From positions 12,028,001 to 12,092,000 of the forward strand of contig NZ_CP085193.1 of assembly GCF_024298965.1 (NCBI RefSeq): a stretch of DNA of 64,000 nucleotides, in the 5' to 3' direction. Of this stretch, positions 17,983-27,366 are shown piece by piece (position 1 is the stretch's first letter; each line of letters opens with the position of its first letter). The notes below the pieces were generated by a model. It was not told where the DNA came from, did not search any database, and saw only the letters and a list, made by a program, of their open reading frames with translations. The position numbers and the translations under genes are program-made. This DNA is from Streptomyces rapamycinicus NRRL 5491. Its GTDB lineage: Bacteria > Actinomycetota > Actinomycetes > Streptomycetales > Streptomycetaceae.

Positions 17983-18110
17983 CGGACGCCCGCGTTCCGC
18001 AGTGCCTCGACCTCGGCGTCCAGTGCGTCCTCGCGGGCCACGATCTCCTGGACCGACGCGAGTGCTTCATGGGCCCGGTGGGGCGGGACACCCGCCACCA
18101 GGAGGAGCGC

Positions 18111-19281
18111 ATGCCGCCCACCGTCACCACGCAGCCGCCCCGGTTCGCCACCGCCGACGCCGTCGCCCGGATCGCGGCCGCGTCCCGCCGTACGCAGCAG
18201 CCGCGGTCCCGGGCCGACCTCGTCTCCCTCGCCATGGGCGAACCCGATTTCGACACGCCCCCCTTGGTGACCGAGGCGGCCCAGGCCTCGCTGCGCGCCG
18301 GACGGACGCACTACTCGCCGCTGCTCGGCGAACCCGCCCTGCGCGAGGCACTGGCCGGGAAGCTCGCCGCCACCACCCAAGCGCCGGTCTCCGCCGCCGA
18401 CATCCTGATCACCCAGGGCGGGACCGCCGGCCTCGCGGCCTCGATCCTCTCCATCGTCAACCCCGGTGACAAGGTGGTCATCCCCGACCCCACCTACTCC
18501 CTCTACGCCGACCTCGTCGCCATGGCAGGGGGTGGTCGTCGCCCCCGTCCCGCTCGGTCCGGACCTGCACTGGGATCTCGACCGGCTCGCCGCCGCCCTC
18601 GCGGACGCCAGGCTCTTCGTCTTCTGCAACCCCGTGAACCCGACCGGGATCGTCCACGGCCACGAGGAACTCTCCGCGCTCGCCGAACTGCTCGACGGCA
18701 CCTCCACGATCGTCATCTCCGACGAGGCATACTCCGGCCTGGATTACACCGGACGGCCCTTCACGTCCGCGGTCTCCGTCGACGGGCTGCGCGAGCGGAC
18801 CGTCTACTGCCAGACCTTCTCCAAGAGTTACGCGATGACCGGCTGGCGCGTGGGTTACCTCTGGGGTCCGCCGCCCCTCATCCAGGCGGCCGCGCGCGTC
18901 CACAACACCTTCAACGGGTCGGTGAACACCTTTATCCAGGACGCCGCGCTCGTCGCGGTGGAAAGCTGTGCGGATGACGTCGCCCGGATGCGCGCCGCCT
19001 ACGAGGAACTCGGCGAGATCATGCGCAGGGAACTGGCCTCGATCCCAGGTCTCACCCTCAGCACGCCCGAGGGGGCCTTCTACCAGTTCCCGCGGTACGA
19101 CCTCGCCCTGCCCTCCGTCGATGTCGTGGCGGCACTGCGCGCGCACGGTGTCGCGGTCCGGCCCGGAAGCGAGTTCGGGGCCCGGGGCGAGGGGCACCTG
19201 CGCCTGTCGTACGCGGCCGGCCCGCGGTCCATCGTCGAGGGCGTCCGCAGGCTGGCCCACGGCCTCGCCGCCCTGCGATGA
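18111..19281 (+). CDS. Pyridoxal-phosphate aminotransferase, class I/II (frameshifted)
   Basis: About 389 aa across two frames. The first frame gives SLAMGEPDFDTPPLVTEAAQ, GRTHYSPLLGEPALREAL and ILITQGGTAGLAASILSI; the second gives CNPVNPTGIVHGHEELS, ISDEAYSGLDY, QTFSKSYAMTGWRVGYLWG with the PLP-binding lysine, and the C-terminal RLSYAA. The break is an extra G in the five-G run at 18528-18532. The ATG at 18111 is preceded by AGGAGGAGCGC. Fold type I aminotransferases of this group act on aspartate, alanine or related amino acids. Its stop overlaps an upstream candidate start of the TetR gene, suggesting a two-gene unit. Substrate unassigned. Confidence 0.85.
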
Positions 19282-19313
19282 ACGCCGTCCCGGACGCGAG
19301 GAGGAGTCGTCCC

Positions 19314-19941
19314 ATGCGCAGTGACACCGAGCGCAACCGCAGGCACCTCATCAGGGCGGCCGCACGGCTCTTCGAGAACTCGCCCACCCCGGTCAGCCTC
19401 GCGGAGATCGCCAAGCATGCCGAGGTGTCCACCGCGACCGCCTACCGCCACTTCTCCTCCGTGGAGGAGATCCTGCACGCCTTCCGCGCCCAAGTGGGCT
19501 CCGAACTCAGGGACTTCAGCGCCGCGCAGACGACCCGGGGCATGCGCAAGCTCGAAGCGGTGTCGCGGTACTGGGTGTCCCTGGTCCTCGAGCACGGCGG
19601 TGCGATGGCGCAGATGCGCTCGCACCGCGGCTACCTCGAACGACTCCGCGAGGGCACCGGCTACCTCACCCCGCAGGCCGAAGCGCTCACCGAGCCGCTG
19701 CGGCAGACGGCCGCAGGAGCTCGGTCTGGGAGACCTGGGCGACGAAGCCCTGTATCTGTGGAACGCGTTGTTCGACCCACGGGACATCCTCGACCTCATC
19801 AAGAGCGGACGAACCGAGGACGAGGCGGCCACCCGCCTCATGGGCGCCCTGCGCGGAGCCCTGATCGGGTGGTCGGCGGCCCGGCACGGCACGCCGGACT
19901 CCGGCCTGGTCTCTTCCCCACTGAAGGCCGACACCGGCTGA
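19314..19941 (+). CDS. TetR-family transcriptional regulator (frameshifted)
   Basis: About 209 aa across two frames. The N-terminal DNA-binding domain is typical: RNRRHLIRAAARLFENSP and SLAEIAKHAEVSTATAYRHF. The ligand domain follows, and after the break reads ELGLGDLGDEALYLWNALFD to KADTG. The break is a net one-base gain near 19709-19714. ATG 19314 has GAGGAG about eight bases upstream and is preferred to ATG 19278. It follows the aminotransferase gene directly, so it probably controls that gene and possibly glutamate dehydrogenase downstream; no operator could be identified. Confidence 0.82.
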
Positions 19942-19971
19942 AGTACGCTGTCGGCGCACTTCCGCGCCTGA

Positions 19972-21375
<1,404 letters not shown>

Positions 21376-21393
21376 CCTGCCGCCGGCATGACG

Positions 21394-21426
21394 AGGCGGG
21401 GGCGCATGACGTATTGGCCCCCGCCT
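21394..21426. terminator. Hairpin terminator between gdhA and the convergent beta-propeller gene
   Basis: Perfect 10-bp arms AGGCGGGGGC (21394-21403) and GCCCCCGCCT (21417-21426) around a 13-nt loop, 19 bp after the gdhA stop. Confidence 0.65.
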
Positions 21427-21431
21427 GGCCA

Positions 21432-21453
21432 CCGGCGCGCCGCGGCGCGCCGG
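21432..21453. terminator. Second terminator-like palindrome in the same gap
   Basis: A perfect 22-nt palindrome with arms CCGGCGCGCC and GGCGCGCCGG separated by GC, ending 8 bp from the beta-propeller stop. Together with 21394-21426 it makes a bidirectional terminator block. Confidence 0.5.
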
Positions 21454-21460
21454 GGTACCG

Positions 21461-22723
21461 CTACGAGTCCGCCGGTCCGGTCCAGTCGGCGGCCACATGG
21501 CCGATGCGGACCCGCTGCGGGTGGTCGCCGACCGGCACGGACGCGGTCTTCTCGCCCGTCGCGAAGTCGATCGCGGTGACCCGGTCGGCGCCGCTCTCGG
21601 AGACGACGCACGAGGTGCCGTCGCCGCTCACCGTCGCCCAGTAGGGCTTCGAGGTCGGTACCAGGGGGCCCTCCTGGAGCGATTCCCGGTCCACGACGGT
21701 CGCGTAGTCGTCCATCGTCCCGGCCACGCACAGCTTCTTGCCGTCGGGGCTCATCGACAGGCCGTGGTGGCGGGAGTCGTTGACCCAGGTGGTGCGGTCC
21801 TCGCTGGTGTCAGGGTTCTTCGGGAGGGTCTTCGCGCGGGTGATCTTGTCCTTGGCCACGTCGTACTCCAGGAACCCGTTGAAGAAGGAGACCTGGAAGT
21901 AGAGCTTGGACTCGTCGGGGGTGAAGGCGACGGGCCGGACGGCGTCGGACAGGTCCTTGCGGCCGAAGGCGTCGAGCCGTTCGCGCATGTCGATGACCTT
22001 GACCTGCTTGAACGTCTTCGTGTCGACCACGGTGATGTGCCGGTCGCCCTTCGTCCAGTCCATCGACGGATCGTCCAGGTCGGTGTTGACCTCGCCGATC
22101 GACATGTTCCAGAGATACTTGCCGCCGTCGGTGAAGACGTTCTCATGGGGCTTGTCACCGGCGGAGAACGAACCGAGCTGCTTCCCCGTCTCGATGTCGA
22201 GGACATGCACCGTGTTCGACGTAGAAGCCGACACCGCGACGCGTTTGCCGTCGGGGGACACGGCCATGTGGTCCGCGCGGAACCCCGACACGGGGAAGCG
22301 CCAGTTGACTTTCCCCGTCGTGACGTCGATCGAGACCACGTCGGCGAAGCTGGGCCGGGAGACGACGATGGCGGAGCCGTCCGGGGTCGAGTACATGTCG
22401 TCGACGAACTGGTCGTGCCCTTCTCCCGGCCCCAGCCGGATCCCCAGGAAGAAGGCGAGCTTGATGGGGTTGAGGTAGATCTCGGTGAGCCGCTGGTCCT
22501 TGTCCGGTATGACGTTGATCCGGCCGATCCTGGCCAGGTCACCGGTGGACTTTATGACGTCGGCGGTGCCGTCCCAGTTGTTGCCCACGAACATCACTTC
22601 CCGCAGGCCGTCCGCCTTCGGCTGTGCGGAGGCGCTCACCGCCGTGGAACCGGTCACGGCCAGTGCCACGGCGGCGGCGAGGGAGAGAATCATTCGGGTG
22701 GAGCCACGGTGCTCGGGAGGCAT
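21461..22723 (-). CDS. Secreted YncE-like beta-propeller protein
   Basis: 420 aa with a Sec signal peptide (STRMILSLAAAVALAVTGST, likely cut near ASA). The mature part is a seven-bladed-type beta-propeller with recurring blades: DMYSTPDGSAIVVSRPSF, HMAVSPDGKRVAVSASTSN, VHVLDIETGKQLGSF, VAFTPDESKLYFQVSFF, GLSMSPDGKKLCVAGTMDD and VVSESGADRVTAIDFATGEK. Such proteins are extracellular binding scaffolds; no catalytic residues are evident. ATG 22723 has GGAG five bases upstream and is preferred to GTG 22729. It is divergent from the APH-like kinase gene and convergent with gdhA. Confidence 0.85.
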   Translation of the reverse strand: MPPEHRGSTRMILSLAAAVALAVTGSTAVSASAQPKADGLREVMFVGNNWDGTADVIKSTGDLARIGRINVIPDKDQRLTEIYLNPIKLAFFLGIRLGPGEGHDQFVDDMYSTPDGSAIVVSRPSFADVVSIDVTTGKVNWRFPVSGFRADHMAVSPDGKRVAVSASTSNTVHVLDIETGKQLGSFSAGDKPHENVFTDGGKYLWNMSIGEVNTDLDDPSMDWTKGDRHITVVDTKTFKQVKVIDMRERLDAFGRKDLSDAVRPVAFTPDESKLYFQVSFFNGFLEYDVAKDKITRAKTLPKNPDTSEDRTTWVNDSRHHGLSMSPDGKKLCVAGTMDDYATVVDRESLQEGPLVPTSKPYWATVSGDGTSCVVSESGADRVTAIDFATGEKTASVPVGDHPQRVRIGHVAADWTGPADS

Positions 22724-22778
22724 GGCCACTCCATTGGAGGTGATGGGGGTCGGTCATCGTCGGGGCGCCACCTACTGG

Positions 22779-22807
22779 AAAGTAATGAAGGCGGATGCCT
22801 CTCACAA
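22779..22807 (-). promoter_or_regulatory. Candidate promoter of the beta-propeller gene
   Basis: On the minus strand TTGTGA (22807-22802), a 17-nt spacer and TACTTT (22784-22779) resemble a vegetative -35/-10 pair, about 55 bp upstream of the ATG in a locally AT-richer stretch. Identified by eye only. Confidence 0.3.
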
Positions 22808-22941
22808 GAGCTCTGACGGCAAAAAATGACAGGCTCTCAACTTCGCGGCGGGCAAGGTCTGCTTTGACGCACTGGACGACGGAACGACTGCTGCCGGCCT
22901 TTCGCATCGACCGGCCCGCATGAGGATGGTCCGGAGGAAAG

Positions 22942-23954
22942 GTGCGGGTCATGCCGCTGAAGGCGGCTGCCGTCCGATGGCGAGGTGGCACGGTGACCAA
23001 CCACGATGAGGCTGGGGCTGTCCGGCCGTTGACCCTGGCTTGGGTGAGCCGGCACCTGGAGGTCGGCGAACGGGCCGTCGGAACCGAGGCGCTGCACGGT
23101 GGCAGCACCGCCGAAATGCGGCGGCTGACCATCGGCACGCGGGACGGAGGCACCCGCGACCTGGTGCTGCGGAGCTTCGTCGACCCGTTCCACGTGGAGC
23201 GCGCCGAGGACTGGCTGGACCGGGAGGCCGGCGCCCTGACGCTGCTGGCGGGGACCGGCGTACCGGCTCCTGCGCTGGTCGCGGTTGATCCGGCCGCCGC
23301 GCACTGCGAGTATCCGTCGCTCCTGATGACCCATCTGGCGGGCCGGACGGTCCTCGACGACGAGGGATTGGAGACGCGCGTCCCTCTGCTGGCCCGTCAA
23401 CTCGTGGCGATCCACGCGGTGCCACCCGGCGAGCGGCCCCGGGGGTATGTGGCGTTGACGACCGCCGACACCGTCGTGGTCCCGAAGGGCGCAGATGCGG
23501 CGGTATGGGCCGCGGCGATCGACGTGATCCGCAAGCCCGCGCCGCCCTATGAAGGGCGATTCCTGCACCGGGACTTCCAGCCCGGCAATGTGCTGTTCGA
23601 CGTGGCGCCCTCGGGCTCAGCCGGTGCGCGGATCACCGGCGTCGTCGACTGGGCGGCTACCTCCTGGGGTCCGGCGGACCTTGATGTGGCGCACTGCTCC
23701 ACCAATCTCGCGCTGCTGCGCGGCCCGGCCCGGGGTCTGCGGTTCGCGGAGGCGTATGAGGAGACCGGCAGGTGCTGGCCGCGGACGCGAGCGAGCGGCT
23801 GTACTGGCGGGTGCGGGACGGGCTGGCGTGCTCGGAAGAGGTGCGGTTGGTGGCGCGGCCATGGCGGGAGGCAGGGAGGGCGGAGCTGACGACGCGAGCC
23901 GTGGAGGAGCGGCTGGATACCTATGTCACCGCCCTGATGGACGCGCTGGGCTGA
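22942..23954 (+). CDS. Aminoglycoside phosphotransferase-like kinase (frameshifted)
   Basis: About 338 aa across two frames. The APH/choline-kinase fold is clear: an N-lobe (LTIGTRDGGTRDLVLRSF), EYPSLLMTHLAGRTVL, then the catalytic loop FLHRDFQPGNVLFD and the metal-binding GVVDWAATSWGPADLDVAH. After one lost G at 23771-23772 the frame continues LAADASERLYWRVRDGL to the stop at 23952. These enzymes phosphorylate aminoglycosides, other antibiotics, choline or sugars; nothing here identifies the substrate. The start is uncertain: GTG 22942 (GGAGG four bases upstream), ATG 22951, or GTG 22993 with the more typical N-terminus MTNHDEAG. A resistance role near the PKS cluster is possible but unproven. 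Confidence 0.82.
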
Positions 23955-24078
23955 GCCAAGGCGCTGCGGGCGCGGTCCCGGAGCCGGGCGCCGGGCCCGG
24001 CAGTGGGTGGTCGAGGACCGTCTCTGGGCCCTCCTCGCGGTGGTGCCGCCCGCACGGCGCGGCCACTGCCTAGTGGAG

Positions 24079-24131
24079 CTGCCACAGTGCGTCACAGAAC
24101 TGCCACCGCTGTCACAGACGTCGTCTAGTGT
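24079..24131 (+). promoter_or_regulatory. Direct repeats and leaderless promoter candidate upstream of the SDR gene
   Basis: Two imperfect direct repeats, CTGCCAC-N5-GTCACAGA (24079-24098) and CTGCCAC-N4-GTCACAGA (24100-24118), about two helical turns apart, precede a -10-like TAGTGT (24126-24131). The SDR ATG is at 24140 with no ribosome site, so transcription probably starts at or next to the ATG (leaderless mRNA). The repeats look like a regulator site. Confidence 0.45.
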
Positions 24132-24139
24132 GCCGAATT

Positions 24140-24934
24140 ATGGACCTGGACCTTGCGGGACGACGGGCGATGGTGACGGGGAGCAGCGGTGGCATCGGTG
24201 CCGCCGTGGCCCGGCGGCTGGTCGACGAAGGGTGCGCTGTGCTGGTGCACGGTCGCGACCCGGGGCGCGTCGGCGACGTCGCGGAGCGGCTTCGTGCGGT
24301 GGGCGGGGTGGTGGACGTCGTGCTGGGGGACCTCGCCGATGAGGCCGCCGCCGAGACGGTGGCCGAGCGGGCCCGGGAGTGGGGCGTGGAGATACTGGTG
24401 AACAACGCCGGCCCCTTCGCCGAGCACGACTGGGACTCCGCGGAGCCGGCGCTGTGGCTGGACGCGATGAACGGGAACGTCGTGTCCGCGGTGCGGATGA
24501 TCCGGGCCCTGGTGCCTCGGATGCGCGAGCGCGGATGGGGAAGGGTGGTCAATGTGGGCAGCCGGGCCGCGACGACTCCGTTGCCGAACATGGTCGAGTA
24601 TTCGGCGGCGAAGGCGGCGGTGGTCAACATGACGACCAGCCTGGCCCGGGATCTGGCCGGATCCGGCATCACCGCGAACACGGTGAGCCCCGGCGTCATC
24701 GTGACGGACGGCATGCGGCAGATGTTCGAGGACGGAGCGGCCGCACGAGGCTGGCCGGAGCAGTGGACAGAGCTGGAGCCGCTGGTGGTGGCGGAGTACG
24801 CGCCGAACCCGGCGGGCAGGCTCGGCACCGCGGCGGATGTCTCGGCGGTGGTCGCGTTTCTCGTCAGCCCGCTGGCCGGCTACATCAACGGAATCAATCT
24901 GCGCGTCGACGGGGGCATCGCGTTGGTGCCGTAG
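24140..24934 (+). CDS. Short-chain dehydrogenase/reductase
   Basis: 264 aa classical SDR. The NAD(P) motif TGSSGGIG lies at the N-terminus, NNAG appears mid-protein (VEILVNNAGPF), and the catalytic set S...YxxxK is present in NVGSRAATTPLPNMVEYSAAK. The C-terminal NGINLRVDGGIALVP is typical of the FabG-like branch. ATG 24140 is chosen because the protein then starts MDLDLAGRRAMVTG; there is no Shine-Dalgarno sequence. It precedes the FAD monooxygenase-LysR gene by 67 bp and reads toward the PKS genes, so it may be a ketoreductase or alcohol dehydrogenase tailoring the polyketide; the assignment to the cluster is inference. Confidence 0.88.
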   Translation: MDLDLAGRRAMVTGSSGGIGAAVARRLVDEGCAVLVHGRDPGRVGDVAERLRAVGGVVDVVLGDLADEAAAETVAERAREWGVEILVNNAGPFAEHDWDSAEPALWLDAMNGNVVSAVRMIRALVPRMRERGWGRVVNVGSRAATTPLPNMVEYSAAKAAVVNMTTSLARDLAGSGITANTVSPGVIVTDGMRQMFEDGAAARGWPEQWTELEPLVVAEYAPNPAGRLGTAADVSAVVAFLVSPLAGYINGINLRVDGGIALVP

Positions 24935-25001
24935 GGAAGACCGCCCACCGCATGATGCCCGTCCGCACACGCCCAGCCTGTCTGAGAAGGACTCCTTGGT
25001 C

Positions 25002-27107
25002 ATGCACACCACCCCCCGTATCGCGATCGTCGGCGGTGGCCCGGGCGGCCTCACCCTCGCGCGCATTCTTCAGGCAGGCGGCATCGACGCGGTCGTGTAC
25101 GAGCGCGAGTCCGCCGACACCGCCTGCGGCCAGGGCGGCGCCCTCGACCTGCACCCCGAGTACGGCCTGCGCGCACTGCGCGAGGTGGGGCTGGAGAACG
25201 ACTTCTGGGCCCGGGCCCGCCCCAGGGGTCTGGATATGAAGATCCTCGGCAAGGACGCCACCGTCCATCCCCAGGACGTCACCCCCGAAGGGGACTCGGG
25301 CCGGCCGGAGATCGATCGCCGTGCCCTGCGCGAGATGCTCCTCGACGGCCTTGCCCCCGGCAGCATCCGCTGGGGCCACAGCCTCGGCACCGTCATCGCC
25401 CTGGAGGGCGGCCGTCACGAACTCCACTTCGAGGGCGGTGCGGTGGGAACCTGCGACCTGCTCATCGGAGCGGACGGCATCTGGTCCCGCGTCCGTCCGA
25501 CGCTCACCGATGTACAGCCCGTGTACTCCGGGATCAGCTGCATCGAGATCGGTGTCCCCGAGGCCCACCGCACCCAGCCGGCCCTGGCCGCGCTCGTGGG
25601 CCGCGGCAACATGTTCGCGCTTCAGGCGGACAAGGGCCTGATGGCGCAGCGGGCCGCCGATGGCCGCCTGCGCATCCACGTCGCCTTCCGCGTTCCGGAG
25701 GACTGGCTGACCACGAACGGCATCCCCTACGACCAGCCCGAGCGGGCCCGCGCCGCGATCCTGGAGCACTTCACCGACTGGGCCCCGCAGCTGACGGACC
25801 TCGTCCGCCACTGCGATGACACGATCGTGCCCCGCCGCCTCTACGGCCTTCCCACCGGCACCAGTTGGCCGACCACGCCGGGCCGCACCCTGCTGGGTGA
25901 TGCCGCCCACGGCATGGTGTCGTTCTGCTGGGGCGTCAATCTGGCCATGCGGGATGCCGCCGACCTCGCCCGAGCCGTCATCGGGGCCGGTGACGACCTT
26001 ACGGCGGCGATCGCCGCGTACGAGAAGACGATGCGTGAGCGTGCGGTGTCCATGGCCGAGGAGCTGGAGGCGATCCCCGATGAGGGGAGCGATCCGTACG
26101 GCGTGCGGAATCTCGGTGACTTCTTCCGGCGGATGGCCGCCCATGGGCGCCGGGGGAGCCGGCCTGCGGGCTCGGCCGGGCGGAGCCTGCCGCCCGTCGT
26201 GGCGGATCGGCCCACCAGGATCGACCTGAACCTGCTGATCCCGCTGAGCGCGCTCCTTTCGGAGCGGAGTGTCACCAGGGCCGCCGAGCGGGTCTCCGTC
26301 AGCCAACCCGCGATGAGTACGGCACTCGCGAAGCTGCGGCGGCACTTCAACGATCCGCTGCTGGTCAGGGCCGGGCGGGTGATGGTCCTCACCCCGCTCG
26401 CGGAGTCCCTGGTCGATCCGGTCAAGGAACTCCTGGGCGGGATGTACGGGGTCCTGGACCGCACGGAGGAGTTCGATCCGGCCACCAGCACCCGAACCTT
26501 CAACCTGGTCGCCGATGACTACGTGACCATAGTGATGCTGCGTCCGTTGCTCAGCGAACTCAGCGAGGCGGCCCCGGATGTGCGGGTCAGCGTCACCGGG
26601 GTGCACACCGGCATGTTCGACCGGTTGCGCCGCGGGCAGTCCGACCTGCTGATCTGGCCGCCGAACGTGCCGGCCGACGAGCTGACGTCGTTCTCCCGCG
26701 GCGATCTGCCCCCGGATGAGCTGGTCGCTGTCGTCGACGGTGACCATCCCGATGTGGGCCCGAGCCTGAGCCTGGAGGAACTGGCCGACCTCCCCGGTAT
26801 CGGGATCGGCTCACAGGCCACGCCGTCGTCGGGATCCGCCTTCGGCGAAGGCGGCGTCTCCGGCCGGACAGTGGCGATGAGCGACACCTTCGTCGGCGCG
26901 GCCTGCCTCGTGTCCGGCACCCGGATGGTCGCGGTGATCCCACGGCGGCTCTTCGAGCGGCTGGGGCATGCGATGGGCCTGCGGGCGGTGCCCCTGGAGC
27001 CGGCGGGGGAGCTGACGGAGGCGATGTACTGGGATCCCCGGCACACCGCGGATCCGGCGCACCGCTGGCTGCGCGAGCGTATCCAGGAGATGGCGGCACG
27101 ATTGTGA
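25002..27107 (+). CDS. FAD-dependent monooxygenase fused to a LysR-type regulator
   Basis: 701 aa in one uninterrupted frame. Residues 1 to about 395 are a class A flavin monooxygenase of the TetX/PHBH type: IAIVGGGPGGLTLARIL (FAD), VVYERES, DLLIGADGIWSRVRP, and TLLGDAAHGMVSFCWGVN (second FAD motif, with an unusual MVSFCW). Residues about 400-701 are a complete LysR regulator: LIPLSALLSERSVTRAAERV, VSQPAMSTALAKLRRHF and an effector domain ending TEAMYWDPR. An in-frame GTG at 26199 could start the LysR part alone (MADRPTRIDLN). The LysR half resembles the separate LysR at 61879-62793. The ATG has AAGGA about ten bases upstream. Either a true oxygenase-regulator fusion or two genes joined by a lost stop. 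Confidence 0.88.
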   Translation: MHTTPRIAIVGGGPGGLTLARILQAGGIDAVVYERESADTACGQGGALDLHPEYGLRALREVGLENDFWARARPRGLDMKILGKDATVHPQDVTPEGDSGRPEIDRRALREMLLDGLAPGSIRWGHSLGTVIALEGGRHELHFEGGAVGTCDLLIGADGIWSRVRPTLTDVQPVYSGISCIEIGVPEAHRTQPALAALVGRGNMFALQADKGLMAQRAADGRLRIHVAFRVPEDWLTTNGIPYDQPERARAAILEHFTDWAPQLTDLVRHCDDTIVPRRLYGLPTGTSWPTTPGRTLLGDAAHGMVSFCWGVNLAMRDAADLARAVIGAGDDLTAAIAAYEKTMRERAVSMAEELEAIPDEGSDPYGVRNLGDFFRRMAAHGRRGSRPAGSAGRSLPPVVADRPTRIDLNLLIPLSALLSERSVTRAAERVSVSQPAMSTALAKLRRHFNDPLLVRAGRVMVLTPLAESLVDPVKELLGGMYGVLDRTEEFDPATSTRTFNLVADDYVTIVMLRPLLSELSEAAPDVRVSVTGVHTGMFDRLRRGQSDLLIWPPNVPADELTSFSRGDLPPDELVAVVDGDHPDVGPSLSLEELADLPGIGIGSQATPSSGSAFGEGGVSGRTVAMSDTFVGAACLVSGTRMVAVIPRRLFERLGHAMGLRAVPLEPAGELTEAMYWDPRHTADPAHRWLRERIQEMAARL

Positions 27108-27145
27108 CCCCACGCCGCACATGCCCGGATGTAGGCCCATTGCGC

Positions 27146-27257
27146 GATACGTCCGGTATCCATGGCGCGGATGGCCGTGATCGATGCCAGTTGCCTTCCG
27201 GGCGATCAGCGAGCTGATTAGCGTCTCCGGTCAAGGCAGCGAAAACCTGTCGCTGCC
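27146..27257 (+). promoter_or_regulatory. Cluster of dyads upstream of the first PKS gene
   Basis: The 259-bp gap between the LysR-fusion gene and the PKS carries three inverted repeats: GATAC-GTCCG-GTATC (27146-27160), ATCAGC-GA-GCTGAT (27205-27218) and GGCAGCGA-AAACCTG-TCGCTGCC (27235-27257). They lie between the regulator and the operon it most likely controls, and are good operator or leader-structure candidates. No -35/-10 pair was assigned. Confidence 0.45.
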
Positions 27258-27366
27258 ACTGACTCGGCGATGGATCTGGTTTCGCCCGGCGGCATTCCGC
27301 TCGCATGGGACGCATTTCCCGGACGACATCCTCTCGCCGCTTGTCCTGTCTCGCGGGGAGGAAAGG

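Noticed and set aside
22800..22940. Possible transposase or small-gene remnant between the beta-propeller and the APH-like kinase
   Set aside because: An open frame (LNFAAGKVCFDALDDG) exists but matches nothing I recognise and lacks a start; treated as promoter region.
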